Assembly (NCBI GenBank): GCA_035048815.1
Contig: JAUCBN010000046.1
Location: forward strand, 9,216,999 to 9,280,998
DNA from: Abelmoschus esculentus
Taxonomy: Eukaryota > Streptophyta > Magnoliopsida > Malvales > Malvaceae
Direction of reading: 5' to 3'
DNA length: 64,000 bases
Part shown: positions 1 through 9,984 of the stretch, piece after piece
Layout: every line of letters begins with the position of its first letter
Numbering within the stretch: position 1 is the stretch's first letter
Program-made: the position numbers and the translations under genes
Notes under the pieces: generated by a model
Told to the model about the DNA's origin: nothing
What the model saw: only the letters and a program-made list of their open reading frames with translations
Database searches by the model: none

Positions 1-336
1 GTAATACACCATAATTGGTGTTAGTAAAAACCCTTAACAAGGGTGGTATATTTATATAAGTGGCAACTAGAAAAGAAAAGGTACAAAAAGAAGCAAAATT
101 TTGATATCTAGAATTTGAATGTCCGTGGATTATGACATCAAAGGAAGATAGTGCATAAAAGAGGAAAACAACAACACTATGAAATAAAAAAGATACAACA
201 ACATAATAAGAAAGAGAAAAGAAAAAGAAACAATAAAAAAATAGAGAGAGTAAAAAAACAAGGCAATAAAGATATTACTAAACCAAATAAAAGAAGGCTT
301 CGAAACAAAAACCCTAAAAACATAGCTAAAACAACT
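1..336 (-). mobile_element. LINE-1: fragment of an L1-type LINE 5' leader running off the window
   Basis: Read on the minus strand this is T-rich sequence like the leaders of the LINEs further along. It holds the same double hairpin (6-48) in the same orientation as the copies at 2421, 23992 and 25119. The ORF2 start of LINE-2 is recognisable only down to about 336 and then stops matching, so a second, head-to-tail LINE leader or a rearranged copy begins here. The small ORFs on both strands are low-complexity and match nothing I know. The element continues left of the window, so its coding part cannot be judged. Confidence 0.4.
6..48 (-). promoter_or_regulatory. Double-hairpin motif of the LINE leader, copy 1
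   Basis: On the plus strand: ACACC, 6-nt loop, GGTGT, 9-nt spacer, CCCTT, 3-nt loop, AAGGG, then TGGTA. Both stems are perfect. Arm lengths, loop lengths and spacer match the copies at 2421, 23992 and 25119. Function unknown; it may be an RNA structure in the LINE leader or a DNA-level element. Confidence 0.55.
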
Positions 337-501
337 GCGCATCCCTAACTTGGTCCTAAAAAAGATCAAAACAAAAATAAGCCTAGAAAAAAGAAAAAGC
401 AAAAACAGAAAAACGGCTTCATGCTTATGGATAGCACGTTGCAAAGCTTGAACTGTCTGGGTGTTGCCAGTACCCGGACAGTTCCAACATAAGTTTATCA
501 T
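337..501 (-). pseudogene. LINE-2 ORF2 start (endonuclease N-terminus), truncated
   Basis: Opens at ATG 501-499 with MINLCWNCPGTGNTQ, the conserved first strand of the APE-type endonuclease in plant L1 ORF2 (LINE-4 has MKILCWNCQGLGNTQ). The alignment to LINE-4 continues to the residues around KLGM near 340 and then ends. No catalytic endonuclease residue, RT or RNase H is present, so this is a stub. The ATG overlaps the ORF1 stop as ATGA, the same arrangement as in LINE-4 and LINE-5, which supports the start choice. Confidence 0.75.
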
Positions 502-1882
502 TTGGCTCGGCGGGGTTGATCTGAGTCAACCTCCGCCGGAGAGTTTTTTGCGCTACTCATCCCAGCTTTCTCAGTAGGTGCTTTGCTAGTCGCTCGAGGC
601 CGTTTAAGCCTTGTATTCTCATATGAAGGTGGAGTTCTCTTAGTACCTCTACTTGTAGTAGACCGTACAATTCGCTTGGGGGTTGGTGCAGTGTCAGCGA
701 CCTCCTAGAAGTCTTGGTCATTGGCGAGATCATCCTCCAAATCTTGGAGTTCAGGTTCCAGAAGGCTCACTTCCCCAGTGTTGTTATGGTTGTTTGTCAG
801 GTAGTAATATGAGAGCTTAGATCGGGAGGAGCCATTTGCAATGGTTGTGGACGACAACGACGCGCAGATAGTTTACTAGCAACCGTTGGAAGGAGTCTGG
901 GTCCAAGCGGGATAATATGCGAGGGATTATTACTAGGGATAGTAGATTCAATATCATCAGCCGCAGGAGGTGCCATAGGGGCTTTACCTTTCCCATTGGT
1001 ATTGAATGGAGAAGACAGCATCGGGCCTTTATCCTTGTTGTTTGTGTTGGAGGTTTGGGAGGATGTTGGTGTCAATTGAGCAATGGTATCGTTGGCAATA
1101 TAACGAATGCGACCTCTTTGTGTAGGTTGCACTTCCTTCTTTTTAGGAACATGTTGTAGCCAATGCCATATAGGAGTTGCTCAGGCCGTGAATCTTCTGG
1201 GATAGAAGAAAAATCCAGAGAGTGACCAATTCTGCCACAACAGTGACAAATTATAGGGAGACGTTCATATTGAAGCAGGCAGAACCTTGTAGAGGGCCCC
1301 CCACCTATGGCTACACAACGCTTAATAGGTTGCGTAACATCCAGAGTCAATCCAACCCGCAAGTAGTCAACCATGCTGAAATCGATTTTCCTAGTGTCGA
1401 TTTTTGTTACTGTTCCTATTATGGACCCTAGTGATTCGCCAATATTATTAGCAGATTCCTCCGATGTAAGGAAGATGTGTGGAATGTTGTATATGCGCAC
1501 CCAAATATTCATCTTTGTAAAGGCATGATCTTCAAGGTTGATAGTAGGATTGTACTGGGTGAGAGCAAGCCATTCATCCTTAAGTCCAAGGTCCCCTGGC
1601 CAGGATATCATCCTTGATCTTCGCATCTTTGAAGCGGATGAGAAACAGATGTGGTTTCAAGATTCGTATAGAAACCAGTTTGGCCATGGTCCAGATGCCA
1701 GTAAAAGCTTTGACGATCACCTGATCATCAATCTCTTTGGAGGATACAAGATTCCCTAGTAGGGTGGATTGTGTTTCTTCTTCTGAGAAATCCCAAGGGA
1801 TACTAGGTTGGAAGATAGTCGCCTGCTCATCAGCAGTAAATTGAAGATTGTCAAGTTGTTGGAGGAAGGTCTTGGAATCCAT
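498..1882 (-). pseudogene. LINE-2 ORF1: DUF4283 plus CCHC zinc-knuckle RNA-binding protein, frameshifted
   Basis: The ATG at 1882-1880 opens MDSKTFLQQLDNLQFTADEQ. It is followed by a DUF4283-type region (VIVKAFTGIW ... FKDAKIKDDILARGPWT), then, after a frameshift near 1600, KDEWLALTQYNP and a zinc knuckle seen as CHCCGRIGHS around 1235. A second frameshift near 1130 leads to a Pro/Ser-rich tail, and the stop is TGA at 500-498. Plant L1 ORF1 proteins of this type bind element RNA and form the RNP with ORF2. The last cysteine of the knuckle appears substituted. With at least two frameshifts, no full-length protein is possible. Confidence 0.8.
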
Positions 1883-3815
1883 TGGTAAGAGGTTGGTAAA
1901 ATTAAAGGAATAATTGAGAGAGAAAGAGAGAGAGGGTCGTGTGGAATATATAGAAGATGAGAAAATATGAGAGGGGTGGGCAGATATATATAGGAGAGGA
2001 AGAGTTTGAAGTATGCAAGGATTATAAGTGAGGTAATTAGGAAAAGTTAAATAGTAAAAAAGAAAATTGTTATTATATGGAATATATAAATTATTATATT
2101 GTATTTGAGAAGTAGGAAAGAATAACTTATCACATATGATATGAGAAAAGTTATATATTTGAGAATAAATAGAAGTCCTAAAGAAACAAACTTTAAGTGT
2201 TCTCAATATATCTTGAGTAGGATTCCTCATAATATAATATTTGTAGAAAATATATATATTCGACGACCATGGGTTCGACAAGTCCAAGTCACACCATATT
2301 CGATTCAATGTACACAAAGGTAATGTTTCTTGCAGCACAAGATATGGATATAGATGAGTAAGGAAAGCAATGTGAAAATCGTTGGTAAACGCTTGTATGA
2401 TCGAGATGGTTGTGAGCAATACACCTTTAATGGTGTTGGATAAGTCCCGTTGAACGGGTGGTAAGGTTAAGTATGTAACAAAGAGAATAAAATAAGTGTG
2501 ATTGAAGGAATAACATATGAGGCATAAAAGGCAAAGAATACCTTGTATTACAAAGCAATATAATGACCAGGAAAATAGAAGACACTCCGTTGGCCATGGA
2601 TCGCTTCTAGTTGGATCCAGAATCAGGGAAGAGAGGAGCCAAAATTCTCCGATCTGCTGATCCATCGTTTTCTTTATGATTATAAACAAAGTTCTGGTAT
2701 AATATGGATTCCCCATCAAGGGTGGTATGTCGGCATTAATGGCCGGATAGAGGAAGATAAATCTTAAGAGATTTATTTGTATGAGCAAAACTTTAAAGAA
2801 CAAAAAAAAAACAAGTATTGGAAAATAAACAGTGCATATAGCCAGAAACGACGACAATTGATGAAACAGGAAAAGCTTGAAAACCAGAATTCATATACGG
2901 TGCTTAGAAAATAGAGATGTTGATCAAGAAAGCTGAAGACAAAGGCACCGTAGAGAAAATGAGTATACCTCATTAGAGTCGACTTTGTTTTGGTTTTTAC
3001 TTCCTCTCCTGAAAATAAGGATGGTGCGATTCTGACGATTAAATAAGCAGTAGCAATTGAAAGGCAGCAAAAGAACCCGGATCGGTGATATGGTAAAAAG
3101 AAACTAATCGCCGTGGTGCTTGACATTAAAATCATACATAAAAACTGAAACCTGTATAAAAGTATAGAATAATCCAAATGCAGGTGCAAATAAGTAGCAT
3201 AAACGAATCGGAGAGTAAACTTACCGATAGGGGATCGAACAAAATGAAAGTAGTGGTTCATGAATGTAAGGAGAGAAAGAGAATTAGACGTAAAAGGAAT
3301 AGTGTAAAGATCAGATCCAAACGGTGGGTCATACCCCTGGATTTTATCGAACTTTACGGTTGCTACAGTATCATCAAGAAGAACAATAACAACCCATTCC
3401 ATAATTACAACCGTTTGGCTGTTGTTTTCCAGTATCCATGATGGATGAAGGAGATGAAAAAAACTCCAAAGAATAAGGAGATCATTGGAATCGTTATTAA
3501 AAATCCATGGATCTATATCGAAGTATAAACCAGGGAACGTTGCAGCAGTGAATAGAAAAATAAAAAGATAAAGTATAGACAAAGAAGAAAGCCAACATAA
3601 CTTTGATGGTGGAAGCAGTAGGGTGCATGAAACCTTCTCTCCAATATCGTTGGTGGTTGGTGTAGAGGCCATGAAAACAACATAGTTGTTCTCCAAAAAA
3701 GAAAAGGAGAAAAGAAGAAAGGAGAAGAAAGGGGCGAGAGAGAAAGGAGAGAAGAGAGACATGACCCCCACTTATCTGTTCAACCCGTAAACCAATCCGT
3801 TCACTTAACTTCAAA
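1883..3815 (-). other. LINE-2 5' leader region, no gene
   Basis: T-rich in the LINE sense, with long hydrophobic open frames (for example 2773-3771) that I read as composition artefacts. It holds a clean double hairpin (2421-2463), a decayed one near 2705-2727, a strong splice-donor-like GGTAAGT (complement of 3219-3225) and a C/T-rich 5' start near 3700-3780. The stretch around 3640-3700 resembles the LINE-4 start at 25440-25510: both have a GGAGA step, a CTACACCA-type stretch and a GGAGAGGAAG-like run. That resemblance is why I place the 5' end of the element here. Confidence 0.55.
2421..2463 (-). promoter_or_regulatory. Double-hairpin motif of the LINE leader, copy 2, with compensatory change
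   Basis: Plus strand: ACACC, 6 nt, GGTGT, 9 nt, CCCGT, 3 nt, ACGGG, then TGGTA. Relative to the usual CCCTT/AAGGG, both arms of stem 2 changed together, turning a T:A pair into G:C. That is one compensatory change and favours a structured role. A decayed relative with only the second half lies near 2711-2727. Confidence 0.6.
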
Positions 3816-3817
3816 AA

Positions 3818-3862
3818 GAAATTTTAACTCATGAAATTTTAACCATTGAAATTTTAACCGAG
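3818..3862. repeat. Three 15-bp direct repeats at the LINE-2/satellite junction
   Basis: GAAATTTTAACTCAT, GAAATTTTAACCATT and GAAATTTTAACCGAG follow each other without gaps. The last is the ordinary start of a satellite monomer (AATTTTAACCGAG). The other two look like local duplications of the LINE target site, perhaps from slippage at integration or repair. Confidence 0.7.
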
Positions 3863-4794
3863 TAAAATACTCTAAAATTGAGATTAAGTTGTATAATTTG
3901 GTTCAAAAGCCCAAAATTAACAATTTTAACTCATGAAATTTTATTGAATCTCAATTTGTGGCCATTTTGTTGGGTTTAAAGCGTGCATTCTAAGTGTGCA
4001 TATCAAATCTAAAGAGGCTTTATAGTGATTGTATTTGAATTTAAACCGAGTAAAATGCACTAAAATTGATATCAAATGGTTTACTCATATTCAAAGGCCC
4101 ATAATTAAAACTATTTGGACTCATTAATTTTGATTGATTCTCATTTTGTGCCCAATTTATCAGGATTAAAGCGTGCTACATTGAGCTTTTTAGTGAACCA
4201 GCTGGAATTTAAACCGAATAAAAAACTTTAAAATTGAGATTAAGTGGTTTAATCATGTTCAAAGGCCCTTAATTAACTTTTAGAACTCATTAAATTTGAT
4301 TGAATCTCATTTTGTGGTAGTTTTATTGGGTTAAAAGCATGTAAGTCTAATTGCGCATTTTAGAGAACTCGATGGAATTTTTTTTTGATGGAAAGGGCCT
4401 CATTAAAAAAAACCTGTAGCCAATCACCTTGAGCGGTAAGCAGTCAACTTGATTGAATTTGTAATGAGTAAAATACTCTAAAATTGAGATTAAGTTGTAT
4501 AATTTGGTTCAAAAGCTCATAAATAACAAAATGATCTCATGAAATTTGATTTATTCTTATTTTGCCAACTTTTTTTAGGCTTAAAGTGTGTATAAACTAA
4601 ATGACTTCATAGTAATCGCATTGTAATTTAAATCGAAAAAATGCTCTAAAATTGATATTAAGTGGTTTAATCATGTTCAAAAGCCTATAATTTACTATTT
4701 GAACTCATTAAATTTGATTGAATCTCATTTTGTGTCCATTTTGTTGGGTTAAAAGCATGTATGTCTAATTGGGATTTTTAGAGAACACGTAATT
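3848..4794. repeat. Satellite subfamily A, about 5 monomers of ~170 bp
   Basis: Tandem monomers with recurring boxes: CGAGTAAAATGCTCTAAAAT, TTTGGTTCAAAAGCCC, ATTTGAACTCAT and GGGTTTAAAGCGTG. Order by monomer type is a hybrid m8/m1, m2, m3, LINE stub, m4, m5. The hybrid means one monomer junction was lost by unequal exchange. No genes. Confidence 0.9.
4381..4445 (-). mobile_element. LINE 3'-end stub (65 bp) inside the satellite, copy 1
   Basis: Matches the 3' ends of LINE-3, -4 and -5 on the minus strand: poly-T side, then GAAAGGGCCTCATTAAAAAA and the CCTGTAGCCAATCACC region. It is flanked by a 15-bp duplication, AACTCGATGGAATTT (4366-4380) and AACTTGATTGAATTT (4446-4460), which marks a severely 5'-truncated LINE insertion. 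The same stub sits at the same place in two later higher-order repeats. Confidence 0.8.
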
Positions 4795-4887
4795 CTTTTT
4801 GAAGGAAAGGGCCTCATTAAAAAAATCCTATAGCCAGTCACCTCGAGAGGTGAGTAGGCCCCTATGGGGAAAAGAGTACCCATGGTT

Positions 4888-5400
4888 TTATTGAAAAGAA
4901 GAGGAGAACCTCTCCGAGTTTACAGAAGCCTGAATAAAATCGGGAAAGTTACAATCAAAGGAGAAAGTAAGAAAAGAACGCAAAGCCCTAGTAGCTAAGA
5001 CATGGGCTACAACATTTGCTTCTCTAGGTACATAAAAAATCTTACAATTTGGCAAAGTACCAAGAGTAGAACGGATTCGAGACACTAAGGTTGCACCGTG
5101 GAGAGATCATGATGTTAAGTGTTGTTGACTTTGTTGGCAATTGATGCAGAATCGATCTCGAGGATGACATTAGTCCAGCCATTATCAAGAATAAGATTAT
5201 GTCCTTCCAAATTGGCAAGACCTTCAGCAGAAACTGGATCCGAGCAGAAGGCGAGGGACATAGAGCGTCCACCATGGATGGAGCCTGAAGAATCTCGAGT
5301 GATGACACTAGTAGCAGCTCCCTTTAAGATTGGGTAAAAGGCACCATCCGTGTTAATCTTAACGAAACCACGGTCTGGTTTCATCCATCTAGCCTAAGCA
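4888..5400 (-). pseudogene. LINE-3 ORF2 C-terminus: RNase H domain
   Basis: The minus-strand peptide MKPDRGFVKINTDGAF begins the RVT_3-type RNase H fold that ends many plant L1 ORF2 proteins. INTDGA carries the first catalytic Asp, SAEGLANLEG the Glu-bearing helix, and ILEIDSASIANKVNN the next Asp strand. After a frameshift around 5090 the tail continues as CKIFYVPREANVVAHVLATRAL, the usual REAN..AH..A motif, and stops at 4888. RNase H would degrade RNA in the RNA:DNA hybrid during reverse transcription. Frame breaks and the missing central ORF2 make it non-functional. Confidence 0.85.
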
Positions 5401-5651
5401 AAGGTGGGCTCAGCTAGCCGGGATCTTCGATGGAGAGCATCATTGGCTGATGTGTAGTCGTCGAAAAGTTTTTGTGCGTTGGATACAGTCAACCATGGTG
5501 GTTGGAGATGGTGGTTATGGACAAAATCATTACGACGATTCCATAGATTCTATAGAACCGTTATCAGTAAGGTAAATTGGTGCAATGAAAGAAAACCAGC
5601 AATTTCAGAAAGCCAATGGTGGGGGGAGATAGGAGTATTGGAGAATGATAT

Positions 5652-5855
5652 GTGCACGCCCAACCTTAATTTCTGCCCATACCCTAAGTCACACAATTCC
5701 AATCAGGGAGTTCGACTTAATACTCTTTATCTATTCAATTCATGTGCTACACTCGCTTGCTATCTCATATTATATACCTATAATGTGTATGTCCTTATAT
5801 TACTATTGATAATTAGTAATTGGTATTGAACCACAGGTTTATCTAGCTTATATGA
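5652..5855. other. Unmatched filler inside LINE-3
   Basis: About 0.2 kb that matches no other LINE copy here. It replaces about 1.36 kb of ORF2: left of 5651 the sequence aligns with LINE-4 near 19612, right of 5856 with LINE-4 near 20970. It looks like non-homologous end joining with filler DNA, or a very small insertion. No repeat ends, target duplication or ORF with recognisable product seen. Confidence 0.5.
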
Positions 5856-6501
5856 GCAAGGCTGAAAGGCCTTGAGTACATAAAAGAAATAGGAAAGGGG
5901 ATAAAGGGTCCCCTTGCCGTAACCCTCTATGGGGTTTAAACGATCGTGAAAGGGAATCGTTGATACGTACTTGAAAGGATACTGAGGATACACACCTCAT
6001 AATAAGGGAAACCCAACTGAAGTTGAATCCTAGAAGAATCATAATTTGTTCAAGAAAAGGCCATTCAACACGATCAAAAGCCGTTTCCATGTCGAGTTTT
6101 AAGCTAGCACCTTTCTCAAGTGATGTTTCATCAGTATTTAAAGTATGGATGAGTTCGTGGGCAATAAGGATGTTGTCAGTAATGTTTCTTCCTTGAACAA
6201 AAGCAGCTTGATTGCCACTGATACATAAAGGTATGATAGATTTTAGATAGTTAACAAGTACTTTCGCTATAGTTTTGTAGATAACTGTACAAAGGCTAAT
6301 AAGTTTGAGATGGCGCATTGTAGTAGGGTCGCTGATTTTGGGGATAAGAACAATAATAGTATGATTGACCTTTTCCATATTAACCGACCCTCTTAGGAGT
6401 CCGAGGAAGAGGTTGTAAAGTCCTGGCCAAGGATATCCCAATGCTTCCTAAAGAAACCATTTGGGAAACCATCAACTCCTGGGCTTTCCTCAGGTCAATA
6501 T
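5856..6501 (-). pseudogene. LINE-3 ORF2: partial reverse transcriptase
   Basis: The minus ORF has the fingers and palm start of a non-LTR RT: IIVLIPKISDPTTMRHLKLI, VLVNYLKSIIP, GNQAAFVQGRNITDNIL (the EAFVxxR-type block), LKLDMETAFDRVEW (first catalytic Asp region) and GLRQGDPLSPFLFLLCTQGL. The FADD catalytic block and thumb are lost in the internal deletion. Closest relatives are the same domains of LINE-4 and LINE-5 in this window, so this belongs to the same family. Non-functional fragment. Confidence 0.9.
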
Positions 6502-6964
6502 TAAACGAGTAATATACTCTAAAATTAAGATTAAGATGTAAAATTTGGTTCCAAAGCCCTTAATTTACTATTCGAACTCCTAAAATATGATTTATTCTTA
6601 TTTTCTCATCGTTGTATTAGGTGTAAAGTATACATATCAAATCTAAAGGGGCTTTATAGTGGTCGCATTTGAATTCAAACCAAGTAAAATACACTAAAAT
6701 TGATACTAAATGGTTTAGTCAAATTCAAAAGCCCGTAATTAAAACTATTTGGACTCATTAATTTTGATTGATTCTCATTTTGTGTCCAGTTTGTCGGGTT
6801 TAAAGCGTGTATGTCTGATTGAGCTTTTTAGTTAACTCGTTGGAATTTAAACCGAATAAAAAATATTAAAATTGAGATTAAGTGGTTTATCTCATTTTGT
6901 GGTAGTTTTGTTAGGTTAAAAGCATGCATGTCTAATTGGGCATTTTAGAGAACACGATGTATTT

Positions 6965-7027
6965 TTTTGAAGGAAAGGGCCTCATTAAAAAACCGCAATA
7001 TCCAGTCACCTCGAGCAATAAGCAGTC
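6965..7027 (-). mobile_element. LINE 3'-end stub inside the satellite, copy 2
   Basis: Same sequence and same position (m3/m4 boundary) as the stub at 4381, with AAAACCGCAATATCCAGTCA in place of the first copy's tail. The right flank AACTCGAAGGAATTT (7028-7042) repeats the left-flank target site in mutated form. Shared breakpoints show it was copied with the array, not inserted independently. Confidence 0.8.
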
Positions 7028-8405
7028 AACTCGAAGGAATTTGTAATGAGTAAAATGATCTAAAATTGAGATTAAGTTGTATAATTTGGTTCAAAAGCTC
7101 GTAAATAACCAAATGATCTCATAAAATTTGATTTATTCTTATTTTGCGGATGTTTTTTTAGGCTTAAATTGTGTATAACTAAATGACTTTATAGTAATCA
7201 CATTGTAATTTAAATCGAATAAAATGCTCTAAAATTGATATTAAGTGGTTTAATCTTATTCAAAAGCCTATAATTTACAATTTGAACTCAATAAATTTAA
7301 TTGAATCTCATTTTGTGGCAGTTTTGTTGGGTTAAAAGCATGTATGTCTAATTGGGCTTTTTAGAGAACTCGTTGTAACTTTTACTAAGTAAAATACTCT
7401 AAAATTGAGATTAAGTTGTATAATTTGGTTAAAAAGCCTATAATTAACTAGTTGATATCATGAAATTTGATCTATTCTTAATTTTACGAATGTTTTTTAG
7501 GCTTAAATAGTGCATAAGTAAATAACTTTATAGGGATCACTTTGTAATTTAAATCGATTAAAATGCTCTAAAATTGAGAATAAGTGGTTTAATCATATTC
7601 AAAAGCCCATAGTTTACTATTTGAACTAATGAACTTTGATTGAATCTTATTTTTTGGCCGTTTTGTTGGGCTAAAAGCATGCTTTTCTAATTGGACTTCT
7701 TAAAGAATTTGTTGTAACTTTAAGCGAGTAAAATGCTCTAAAATTGAGATTAATTTGTATAATTTGGTTTAAAAGCCTATAATTAACTATTTGAACTCAT
7801 AAAATTTGATTGAATCACAATTTGTGGCTATTTTGTTGGGTTTAAAGCATGCATTCTAACTGGGCTATTTAGTGAACCTATTGTAATTTTAAACGAGTAA
7901 TATGCTCTAAAATTGAGATTAAGATGTAAAATTTGGTTCCAAAGTCCTCAATTTACTATTTGAACTCATAAAATATGATTTATTCTTATTTTCACAGTTT
8001 TGTTAGGTTTAAAATGTTCATATCAAATCTAAAGGGGCTTTATAGTGGTCGCATTTGAATTTAAACCGAGTAAAATGCATTAAAATTGATGCTAAATGGT
8101 TTAGTCATATTCAAAAGCCCGTAATTAAAACTATTTGGACTCATTAATTTTGATTGATTCTCATTTTGTTCCCAGTTTGTCGGGTCTAAAGCGTGCATTT
8201 TTATTTTAAGCTTTTCAGTGAACCTGTTTGAATTTAAACCGAATAAAAAAACATTAAAATTGAGATTAAGTGGTTTAATCATGTTCAAAGGCCCATGAGT
8301 AACTACTAGAACTCATTAAATTTGATTGAATCTCATTTTGTGCTAGTTTTGTTAAGTTAAAAGCATGCATGTCTAATTGGTCATTTTAGAGAACACGATG
8401 TAATT

Positions 8406-8470
8406 ATTTTTGAAGGAAAGGACCTCATTAAAAAACCGCAATAGCCAGTCACCTTGGGCAGTAAGCAGTC
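8406..8470 (-). mobile_element. LINE 3'-end stub inside the satellite, copy 3
   Basis: Nearly identical to copy 2 (shares the AAAAACCGCAATAGCCAGTC region) and again lies between monomer types m3 and m4, followed by AACTCGATGGAATTT (8471-8485). It lies about 1.44 kb from copy 2, one higher-order period. Confidence 0.8.
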
Positions 8471-8875
8471 AACTCGATGGAATTTGTAATGAGTAAAATG
8501 TTCTAAAATTTAGATTAAGTTGTATAATTTGGTTTAAAAGCTCATAAATAATCAGTTGATCTAATGAAATTTGATTTTTTCTTATTTTGCGGACATTTTT
8601 TAGGCTTATTAAAGTGTGTATAACTAAATGACTTTATAGTAATCGCATTTTAATTTAAACCGAATAAAATGCTCTAAAATTAATATTAAGTGGTTTAATC
8701 ATGTTCAAAAGCCTATAATTTACAATTTGATCTTGTAAAACTAAAATTGAATTTGATATAACATTTATGTTAAAGGACTATTTTTGTAATAAATTTTTAA
8801 GTTACTAAGTCAAAAATTATGATTCAAATCAAACCAAGAACTTTGAAATATTTTTCCAAGTGTTTTTATACGAGA

Positions 8876-9309
8876 GTATCGATACCACTAGAACAGGTAT
8901 CGATACCGTCCTTCCATATTTCAAAGAATTTTCTTGAGACTTAGAACAAGTATCGATACCCGTTTCGATACCGAGACCTCACTGCCAACAATTGTTTCGA
9001 ACCTAGTATCGAACCAAGTTTTAAGTTTTTAATTATTTTAAAAATTATTTTAAATTATGACTTAGTGTTTCGATACCAGTATCGGTACCCCTAAAATCAC
9101 CAACGGCTCTTTTAAGCATTAAATAACTTGACCGTTGGTGGCAGTTAAAGCTTTAAATGGTGGTTAAACCATTTCGATACCCATTTCGATACCAAACATC
9201 ACAGTTTACTTCAGGTATCGAAACCTGTTTCGATACGCCCTTAATAAATGCACAATGACTCTTTCTTTTTATGGACTGTTTCAAAACAAGTAGCCCGTGT
9301 TTCGATACC
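8876..9309 (+). promoter_or_regulatory. Cluster of TATCGATACC-type palindromic sites in the 5' LTR
   Basis: Twelve sites: 8876, 8896 (perfect palindrome GGTATCGATACC), 8950, 8963, 9006, 9068, 9079, 9173, 9184, 9214, 9227 and 9299. Most are either GTATCGATACC or the half form TTTCGATACC. They lie upstream of the TATA-like box, as expected for U3 enhancer or silencer sites. The 3' LTR keeps the same cluster (about 17147-17567), and four related sites occur before the env-like ORF (15010-15105). Confidence 0.65.
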
Positions 9310-9404
9310 AGCTGTTGTAGAGTGCATTTATGATGGAAAGATGAAGCTCCAACGTCTATATTTACATTTCCAACAACCCCAACAGTTAGAAATCAATGAG
9401 AAGG

Positions 9405-9412
9405 TATAAATT
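9405..9412 (+). promoter_or_regulatory. Probable TATA box of the SIRE LTR
   Basis: TATAAATT within a conserved stretch present in both LTRs (also near 17662). It lies about 100 bp after the TCGATACC cluster and about 490 bp before the LTR end, which would put U3 upstream and R/U5 downstream. Position and composition only. Confidence 0.4.
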
Positions 9413-9899
9413 GAAGCATTTCAAGCAGCATTAACTACTATTGAACCTCAAGCAACATCCAAGCAATCAAATCCAACTCCAAAGCACTTTATTGCATATC
9501 TTAACTCCCAACTCTTGTATTTCATTTTGATTCTTTGTAATTGAGTTTGGGGAGAGTTATTCTGTAATTGGGGAATACATTTCTTATGAGAGAAAATTTT
9601 GTGCCTATCTTTCTCCAATTTTGTTCTTGTGAGGTTGAATAAATTCTTAGGTAGAAGGATTGATTCGAATTGTAACAGTTATCCCTTGAACCGAGAAAAA
9701 GGTCGAATTGTTTAGTGAATTGGTTTCAAAATCCTTAGTGGGAGCTAAGGTTGTGGACGTAGAGCTTGTTTTGAAGCTTGAACCACTATAAATCTTGTGT
9801 CTCAATTTTATCTATTTTTACTGAAAAATCTTCCATCAAAATTTAAATAGCCAATTCACCCCCTCTTGGCCAATTCTATTGTTCGATCAACTCAACAAT

Positions 9900-9911
9900 T
9901 GGTATCAGTGC
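9900..9911 (+). other. Primer-binding site, initiator tRNA-Met type
   Basis: TGGTATCAGTGC lies 2 nt after the LTR end. It matches the complement of the plant initiator tRNA-Met 3' end (TGGTATCAGAGC) except at one base. It would prime minus-strand DNA synthesis. Confidence 0.85.
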
Positions 9912-9984
9912 TAGATCTTTGAAGGGATTAACATCCACCAAAGAAGATCCAAAGATAGTTGATCATACTTTCAAGTCAAATCCA

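Larger units (their letters stand above)
337..3815 (-). mobile_element. LINE-2: L1-type LINE with 5' leader and ORF1, lacking almost all of ORF2
   Basis: In the minus sense the order is a C/T-rich start near 3815, a leader of about 1.9 kb, ORF1 (1882-498) and the first codons of ORF2 (501 to about 337), where homology ends. Most L1 copies are truncated at the 5' end. This one keeps the 5' end and loses the 3' end, so later rearrangement or insertion of LINE-1 removed the rest. The right edge joins satellite A through three 15-bp repeats (3818-3862). The exact 5' base is uncertain by about 30 bp. Confidence 0.75.
4795..6501 (-). mobile_element. LINE-3: 5'-truncated and internally deleted L1-type LINE
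   Basis: Minus-sense order: partial RT (6501 to about 5856), a 0.2-kb unmatched stretch (5652-5855), the zf-RVT/RNase H tail (5651-4888), then 3' UTR and poly-A (poly-T at 4795 on the plus strand). Against LINE-4, about 1.36 kb of ORF2 between the RT QGDP block and the linker before RNase H is missing. The 5' break is just upstream of the conserved IDPRKAPGVDGF-type block. The left junction is at the TTTT step of the monomer boundary, as in the other LINEs. Confidence 0.85.
6502..8733. repeat. Satellite subfamily A, about 12.5 monomers, showing the higher-order repeat
   Basis: Monomer types run m1, m2, m3 (shortened), stub, m4, m5, m6, m7, m8, m1, m2, m3, stub, m4, and half of m5, where the copia element interrupts. 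Types are told apart by fixed variants: m1 has GATGTAAAATTTGGTTCC and ATATCAAATCTAAAGGGGC, m2 has ATTTGGACTCATTAATTTTG, m6 has a shortened GTGCATAAGTAAAT segment. The stub-to-stub distance is about 1.44 kb. No genes. Confidence 0.9.
8734..9897 (+). repeat. 5' LTR of the SIRE/copia element
   Basis: Starts TGTAAAACTAAAATTGAATT and ends CAACTCAACA, followed by the primer-binding site. It pairs with the LTR at 17004-18153. The two differ by scattered substitutions and a few small indels, so the insertion is old but still well matched. It contains twelve TATCGATACC-type sites between 8876 and 9309 and a TATA-like TATAAATT at 9405. Confidence 0.95.
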
